A program made the translations under genes and the position numbers. This document shows, piece after piece, positions 57,731-64,000 of a stretch of 64,000 nucleotides of DNA (the first letter of the stretch is position 1; each line of letters opens with the position of its first letter). Source of the DNA: Spongilla lacustris (lineage: Eukaryota > Porifera > Demospongiae > Spongillida > Spongillidae). The notes under the pieces were generated by a model, which saw nothing but the letters and a program-made list of their open reading frames with translations, ran no database searches and was not told the DNA's origin. The stretch spans positions 5,625,882-5,689,881 of the forward strand of contig OX442420.1 of assembly GCA_949361645.1 (NCBI GenBank), written 5' to 3'.

Positions 57731-58512
57731 TCCGAGTGCATCCTGAGGTCTACAGTGGCGACGAGGGTGCATGGGATAGCTAAGAAGGATTGCAGGGGAG
57801 TGTGACGCGTCAACGGAAGACTGGTTGAGTTAATACGTCGAGCGGCTAGAACATTTCTTCCTGGCAAATAAAGTGGAAGCCGAACAGAAAAAGGACGCTT
57901 TCCTCGCCTGTATTACATTTGGCCTGCTCCGAGCGCTCGTAGCACCCCAGAAATTGAAAGACCGAACGTACGAGCAACTGGTCGCAGCCTTAACGACACA
58001 CGTAGCGCCTAAACCTCTAGTCATCGCAGCACGTACGGTTCCACAAACGGGACAAAAGGAGGGAGAAAGTGTGATATGTGGTATGCAGCAAGTTTGCAGA
58101 ACTGTGCGTTTGGTGCGACGTTATCAGAGACGCTGAGAGACAGGGTGTTCTTTGGTATGAGGGACGAGGGGGTACAGAAAAGACTTGTCACAAAGGCAGA
58201 CCTCACTTTTGCCAAGGTGCTGGAGACAGCGGAAATAGCGGAAAGGGAGACTAAAGACGCGCAGAACAGTTGCAGAGTGTCACAAAACAGGAACAAGACT
58301 GAAGTACATCAAGTGGCAGCACCACCAAGAAGGGGGAGACCGTCAGGGCTAGGGGCTTGCAACAGGTGTGGAGGAGCGCATGATACTCAACAGTGCAGTT
58401 CAGAAACAAAGTTTGCAGGAAATGGGGGCAAATTGAGAGGGCGTGTTGTGCATAGAAAAGGGCAGAAGGAACAGGTGTTAGAAAGGGTGTACCCACTAGA
58501 GACCACTCTGTG
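57725..58512 (+). pseudogene. gag: Decayed gypsy gag with primer site
   Basis: TGGCGACGAGG (57756-57766), one base after ...CTACA, matches the first 11 bases of a primer site for tRNA-Ser (GCU type). A broken gag follows: RLEHFFLANKVEAEQKK (preceded by an in-frame TAA), LRALVAPQKL, TYEQLVAALTTHVAPKPLVI, then in another frame FGATLSETLRDRVFFGM and ADLTFAKVLETAEIAE, and a CNRCGGAHDTQQC knuckle that lacks the standard spacing. Different from the element at 1.6-6.7 kb. Frameshifts and stops make it inactive. Confidence 0.75.
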
Positions 58513-58689
58513 AAGGAACTAAAGGGGGACGATGAAAGCAAAGAAGAATGGGACAGACTGAAATGGGGATCACTACATGGTCTAGCAAAAGACAAGAGAA
58601 ATGGAATGAAACAGAGGACAATGGGTAAACCTATATGTATGTGGAGTTCATCCATGAATGAACAACTGCTATGTATCAATACAATTGGT

Positions 58690-59095
58690 TGTACCCCAAA
58701 TTGTACAGGCCTGTACAATTTATAGGCCACTACCCCTCCCTGTACACGCCATTACCCTTGTACAGGCCTGCACCCCTGTACAAGCCTGTACCCTTGTACA
58801 GTCCTATACCCCCCATGCACCCACCCCAGTACAGGCCTGTACCCCTGTCCAGGCTTGTACCCCTCCCTGCATGTACACGCCTTTACCCCTGTACAAGCCT
58901 GTACCCACTGTACAGTCCTGTACCCCCCCCCCCCCCCGCCAGTACAGGCCTGTACCCCTGTCCAGGCTTGTATCCCTGTATCCCTCCTTGAACATGCCTG
59001 TATCCCTGAGCAGGCCTGTACCCCTCCGTGAACAGTGGTACAGGCCTATACCTCTCCCTGTACCCTTTCACAGGATTGTACTGCTGTACATGTAT
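58690..59095. repeat. GTACAGGCCTGTACCCC-type minisatellite
   Basis: Irregular tandem units built on the palindrome GTACAGGCCTGTAC, with C-rich spacers (a 15-C run near 58923-58937). It begins directly after the decayed gag. No coding meaning. Confidence 0.85.
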
Positions 59096-59149
59096 AGTTC
59101 ATGTCTCTACTCAAAGCATGGCTTTATAACCTCTTCTGTAGTTTTGGGT

Positions 59150-59530
59150 GGCCATCCCTCCTGAATAGGCTGATCGAAACACCCTTGCTAACACCAGGTC
59201 CCTTAATTGTTGTTATTCTTTGTAATTCTGCCACTGCGACCGGGAAGGTTTGTAGTTGGGAATGTCCCTCCTTCCTCCTCGTCCATTTGTGTCATCTGCA
59301 TGTCGGCCACCACTGGGAGACGTGAAAGTGCATCAGCCATTGTGTGGTGAGTGGTACTCTTGTACCTGATATCAAGACACGGCTAGCCTACCGCATATAC
59401 CAATGCAACCGTGCTGCTGTCACTGCTGGTAATCCCTTTTCAGGGTTGAGAATGGACAACAAGGGATGGTGGTCTGTCACCAGTGTGAAATGGGGAGGAA
59501 CTGTGATGTCCGGAAACATTCAGTGATTAG
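59150..59530 (-). pseudogene. pol: Gypsy pol fragment (end of RNase H)
   Basis: On the minus strand: DRPPSLVVHSQP, then ITSSDSSTVAL (in place of a usual ...PAVTAAR), DIRYKSTTHHTMADALSRLP and a following linker with QMTQMDEEEGG. This is the RNase H to integrase linker of a Ty3/gypsy pol, with a stop and frameshifts. It is opposite in strand to the gag piece at 57.7 kb. GAGCTATCCGAGTGCATCCT occurs at both 57725 and 59607, possibly LTR remnants. Confidence 0.65.
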
Positions 59531-60739
<1,209 letters not shown>

Positions 60740-61124
60740 ATGTATGTGTATGTACATAAACACCTGCTGATCCTATCTTATTTGGATGTTTGTACAAAGT
60801 AACAAAGGCCCAATGTTATGAATTTTGTTGTGTGGCCAGACTGTGCTGATAAAAGGTCTAGGTCTGTACATACAGTGAATAATCTCATGCACAATAGGGC
60901 ATAGCTGTGTCCTGGAAGTTCATAGTATGTTAACAGATGTGCAGCACTACTACTTGTGTCCATACATATATGTACATTTTTGGTGAGCCCCAGGGTTATT
61001 CTATTGCCTGTCTACTTGTTGCCAGCTAGGCTTGGAGTACTACAGTTGAGAGCCTTACTGTTGACAGTAATGAGAGCAAGGTACTACATGTAATGCCGTG
61101 CATACTAAAAATGAAAACCTTTAG

Positions 61125-61222
61125 GGAAGGCCAACAATATAGGGAGAAGGCCACCTATAGGGAGAAGGCCAACTGTATAGGGAGAAGGCCACTGTATAGG
61201 GAGAAGGCCAACTGACCAACAG
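61125..61222. repeat. Small array of the GGCCAACAGTATAGGGAGAA repeat
   Basis: Four to five diverged units of the same 20-bp repeat that forms the larger array at 62855-63335. Confidence 0.9.
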
Positions 61223-62380
61223 TATAGTATATAACATGTACATGTACATGTAAGTTGTCAAGGGAGGTGTGTCCATACATGTATGTACGAAGTGGGCCCA
61301 TAAGGTTATTCTATTTGTGATAACTAATGCAAACACTAAATGGGCATGGGCCAACCTACATGTATGAAGCTTTGGCGTAGCCCCAGAACCATTGTCCCTT
61401 GTTAGGCCAGTAGGGGCCAAACCCCCCCCCCCCCCCCCCCCCAGCTTAAGGCTGGCTTGTGGTTTCCTTGTCCACACAATGGATATGGTTGCTTTGCAAA
61501 ACTTAGGTAACCACTAAAATCACTACCTATCTTTGAAGTACATGTACCACTGCATGTACTTGTAGTGACCTACAGCCAAAAAAGTTGCATGAAGGGCATA
61601 CGATGACTTGGCTACATACATGTATAGAAGGGTTAAGGTTACCACACGTACATGTAGGTAACATGTTGCATGCAACTCAAATGAATATAGCGCATGGTAG
61701 CCTTTTAAAGCACAGCCTCATATGCAAATGTAGTAATATTAAATTTACCTGAACTTTTGTGTAGGTAGTCAGGGTTAGGGTTTATACCTGTATCTGGTAG
61801 CCACCAGATGAGAGCATTTTTGAAATTAGTCCTGGGTACATATACTAGGTACAGGATTATGTAACAGTATATGGTGTCTATAAAGATAGACAATAGTACA
61901 TGTAACAAAGAGTACATGTACAAGTTAATGTATCTCTCCAGGCCCTTAAACAGAAGTACTTTAACATGCCTGTTCAAAGACTTCTGATGGAGCCGTCACC
62001 CAAGTGATGCATTGTATGTGTACAAAGGACACCTCCCCCCTTCTGGGGGATTTGGAGAGGTGATCCAATGACACCACCAACACCCCTCCAGGGGAGTGAG
62101 GAAGTGTTCTCAGCACCAATGCATGCAAACAAAAATTAGCATGTCCAAAAATACCATGCGTACTCTAGTGCATGTAACCACTAACACAATAGCCCCCAAA
62201 CAGCCATTCACACACCTGTTATCTGTCGTCACTGTGTTCAAAGGACTGGGGAAGTAGCCAGACCAGTAAATACTTTGGTTTGTAGTACTGCAGTTACATG
62301 TAGTAGGTCTTCATTGATCCTCTGCTCCTCCAGTAGTATGGTAGCTCTCTCCTGGTAGATTGTTGTGTGGTTGTACAGCA
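61223..62380. other. No gene seen; 21-base poly-C tract
   Basis: Non-coding, with a C run at 61422-61442 and several ACATGTACATGTA runs. Confidence 0.4.
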
Positions 62381-62381
62381 A

Positions 62382-62482
<101 letters not shown>

Positions 62483-62854
62483 ATGTACATGCATGTGTGT
62501 GTGTGTGTGTCCAAATTATTATTATTTATATCTGATGTATATGGATGTACATGTAAGTACCACTGTGTACAGGTATATGTGTGGACATCATTGGTGTGTG
62601 TGCCCATGTTTAAAGCACACAATACACAGCTCTACATCAGCGTGTGTAGTGTGCACATGATGGAGACACTTGTGAATATGTGCATCACCACCAGTAGAGC
62701 TACTACATTGAGTGTCCACACTGTAACTGAGCGTGCGTGACTTGCTGGAAGTGTCCATGCACATGTGTGGTGTGTGTGTCCCACAGGTCAGCTATACACA
62801 TGGTAAACAAAGGGACAGAGATGCTACACAAATGGACAATGCTCAGTGGTTCAT

Positions 62855-63335
62855 ATAGGGAGAAATCCAATAGTATAGGGAGAAGGCCAACTGTATAGGA
62901 AATAGTATAGGGATAAGGCCAACAGTACACATGTAGGTAGAAAGTCAACAGTATAGGGAGAAAGTCAACAGCATAGGGAGACGGCCAACTGTATAGGGAT
63001 AAGGTCAACCATATAGGGAGAAGGGTCAACAGTATAGGGAGAAGGCCAAGAGTATATAGGGAGCAGGCCAACAGTATGGGAGAAGGCCAACAGTATAGGG
63101 AGAAGGCCAACAGTATAGGGAGAAGGCCAACAGTATTTGGGAGCAGGCCAACAGTATAGGGAGAAGGCCAACAGTATAGGGAGAAGGCCAACAGTATAGC
63201 GAGAAGGCCACCAGTCTAACACTACAGGAAGAAGACCAACAGTATAAGGAGACGGGCAATTAACGGTCCGGGAGAAGGCCAACAGTAAGGGAGAAGTCCA
63301 TACAGTACTAGTATAGGGAGAAGGCCATATCTCCT
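62855..63335. repeat. 20-bp minisatellite
   Basis: Unit GCCAACAGTATAGGGAGAAG, about 22 copies with indels. Minus-strand frames of PSPYTVGLLPILLAF type are by-products. Confidence 0.95.
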
Positions 63336-63585
63336 CCCCCTTCACTGCATCGAATATATGCCTGTTCTGCACATACTAAATTCACACAGTATACTCACCA
63401 AAACACTTGAATCTCAGAAGTTGAAATCATGCAGGGCAATCCGTTTATTGCTGCCCCCACATCTCCAAAGCTACGATTGTGTATTATCGTTAATAATTCA
63501 TCTGCAATTAACAGTTAACTAATTGCAACGTACGCAATAACTGTAACTTAATCCCAGATGACGCAAGGTTTTACGTTATGACATA

Positions 63586-64000
63586 CAGTAGCGGCTCACT
63601 AATCAGACCACGCGGTAATAAGACCACTTAACCGCCCGATTATAAGACCACTTCGCCAATCCGACCACCGTCTAATAAGACCACTAATGTATAAATATTG
63701 GAGGGGCGTTTTTGTGTACCTTTCTTTCTCTAAACAGGCGATCATTGAAGTGGTTTCCTAATACAGTTGGTACCCACCATGCATTCGATTGCGGGGAAAA
63801 TCGACGATCCCGTACTAATGGAGCTAGCAATGTCTATGACACACACGAGCCAGCTCTAAGCTTGCTTTACAATCCTTGGCATAATTGTTCATCCTTCCAG
63901 CTGTTATTTTGTTACAATTCGTTTGTTTATCTGCTACTGGTATCCTAATCAAAGCGCATTTCGAAAGGCGGGAAACTCGCCAGTAAGACCGAAACGGTCG
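63586..64000. mobile_element. 479-bp TA-target MITE, copy 2, cut by the window end
   Basis: CAGTAGCGGCTCACTAAT follows a TA (63584-63585). The 415 bases present match 36325-36739 without a visible difference. The right end lies outside the window. Confidence 0.9.

Noticed and set aside
62703..63372. PSPYTVGLLPILLAF frames on the minus strand, hydrophobic enough to look like membrane proteins
   Set aside because: Translation of a 20-bp tandem repeat; all three frames give similar repeats.

Overview
The window looks like nuclear DNA of an animal, most probably a marine demosponge. It is AT-rich and intron-containing. It carries animal receptor families (adhesion GPCR exons, an Ig/fibronectin-III receptor, a TRAF protein, a CD225-like two-membrane protein), a large load of transposons and minisatellites, and very many TACATGTA palindromes and long G or C homopolymers. 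The sponge assignment is inference from gene content; no ribosomal RNA gene or other decisive marker is present.

Layout. 1-1.6 kb: one doubtful minus-strand exon. 1.58-6.69 kb: a nearly intact Ty3/gypsy LTR retrotransposon on the minus strand, with 162-bp LTRs differing at one base, a tRNA-Ser type primer site, gag, a well-formed -1 frameshift signal, and a pol that is broken once near its 3' end. 7.9-9.6 kb: decayed reverse-transcriptase element. 11.2-12.9 kb: 20-bp minisatellite. 14.0-16.9 kb: a two-exon CD225-like gene and a truncated copy of its 3' end. 18.1-20.2 kb: an inverted-repeat-bounded element with an assembly gap and integrase-like remnants. 21.1-22.7 kb: satellite of about 152 bp. 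24.4-31.9 kb: a ten-exon Ig/FN3 transmembrane receptor on the minus strand whose reading frame closes exactly (2,064 nt); one intron is mostly a TCCC microsatellite that begins at the splice donor. 33.0-40.1 kb: two tandem adhesion-GPCR copies, both damaged, with nested transposons. 43.4-44.8 kb: a four-exon, cysteine-rich single-pass receptor on the minus strand with a tyrosine-bearing tail. 47.8-49.1 kb: a complete non-autonomous hAT-like element. 50.7 kb: a small cysteine-rich ORF. 53.1-54.4 kb: single-exon TRAF gene. 56.3-57.0 kb: a pseudogene of the same family as the 44-kb receptor. 57.7-59.5 kb: decayed gypsy gag and pol pieces. 58.7-63.3 kb: more minisatellites. The right edge is a second copy of a 479-bp MITE also found at 36.3 kb.

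The host genes share a theme: cell-surface recognition (Ig/FN3 receptor, adhesion GPCRs, cysteine-rich receptor family) plus intracellular signalling or defence (TRAF, CD225-like). Nothing shows they work as one pathway. Several of the gene copies have been broken by transposons or micro-duplications. The strongest items for follow-up are the gag-pol frameshift signal, the microsatellite-dominated intron, the three-level nested transposons, the foldback family with 9-bp target duplications, the triloop hairpin clusters, and the integrase remnants inside the inverted-repeat element.
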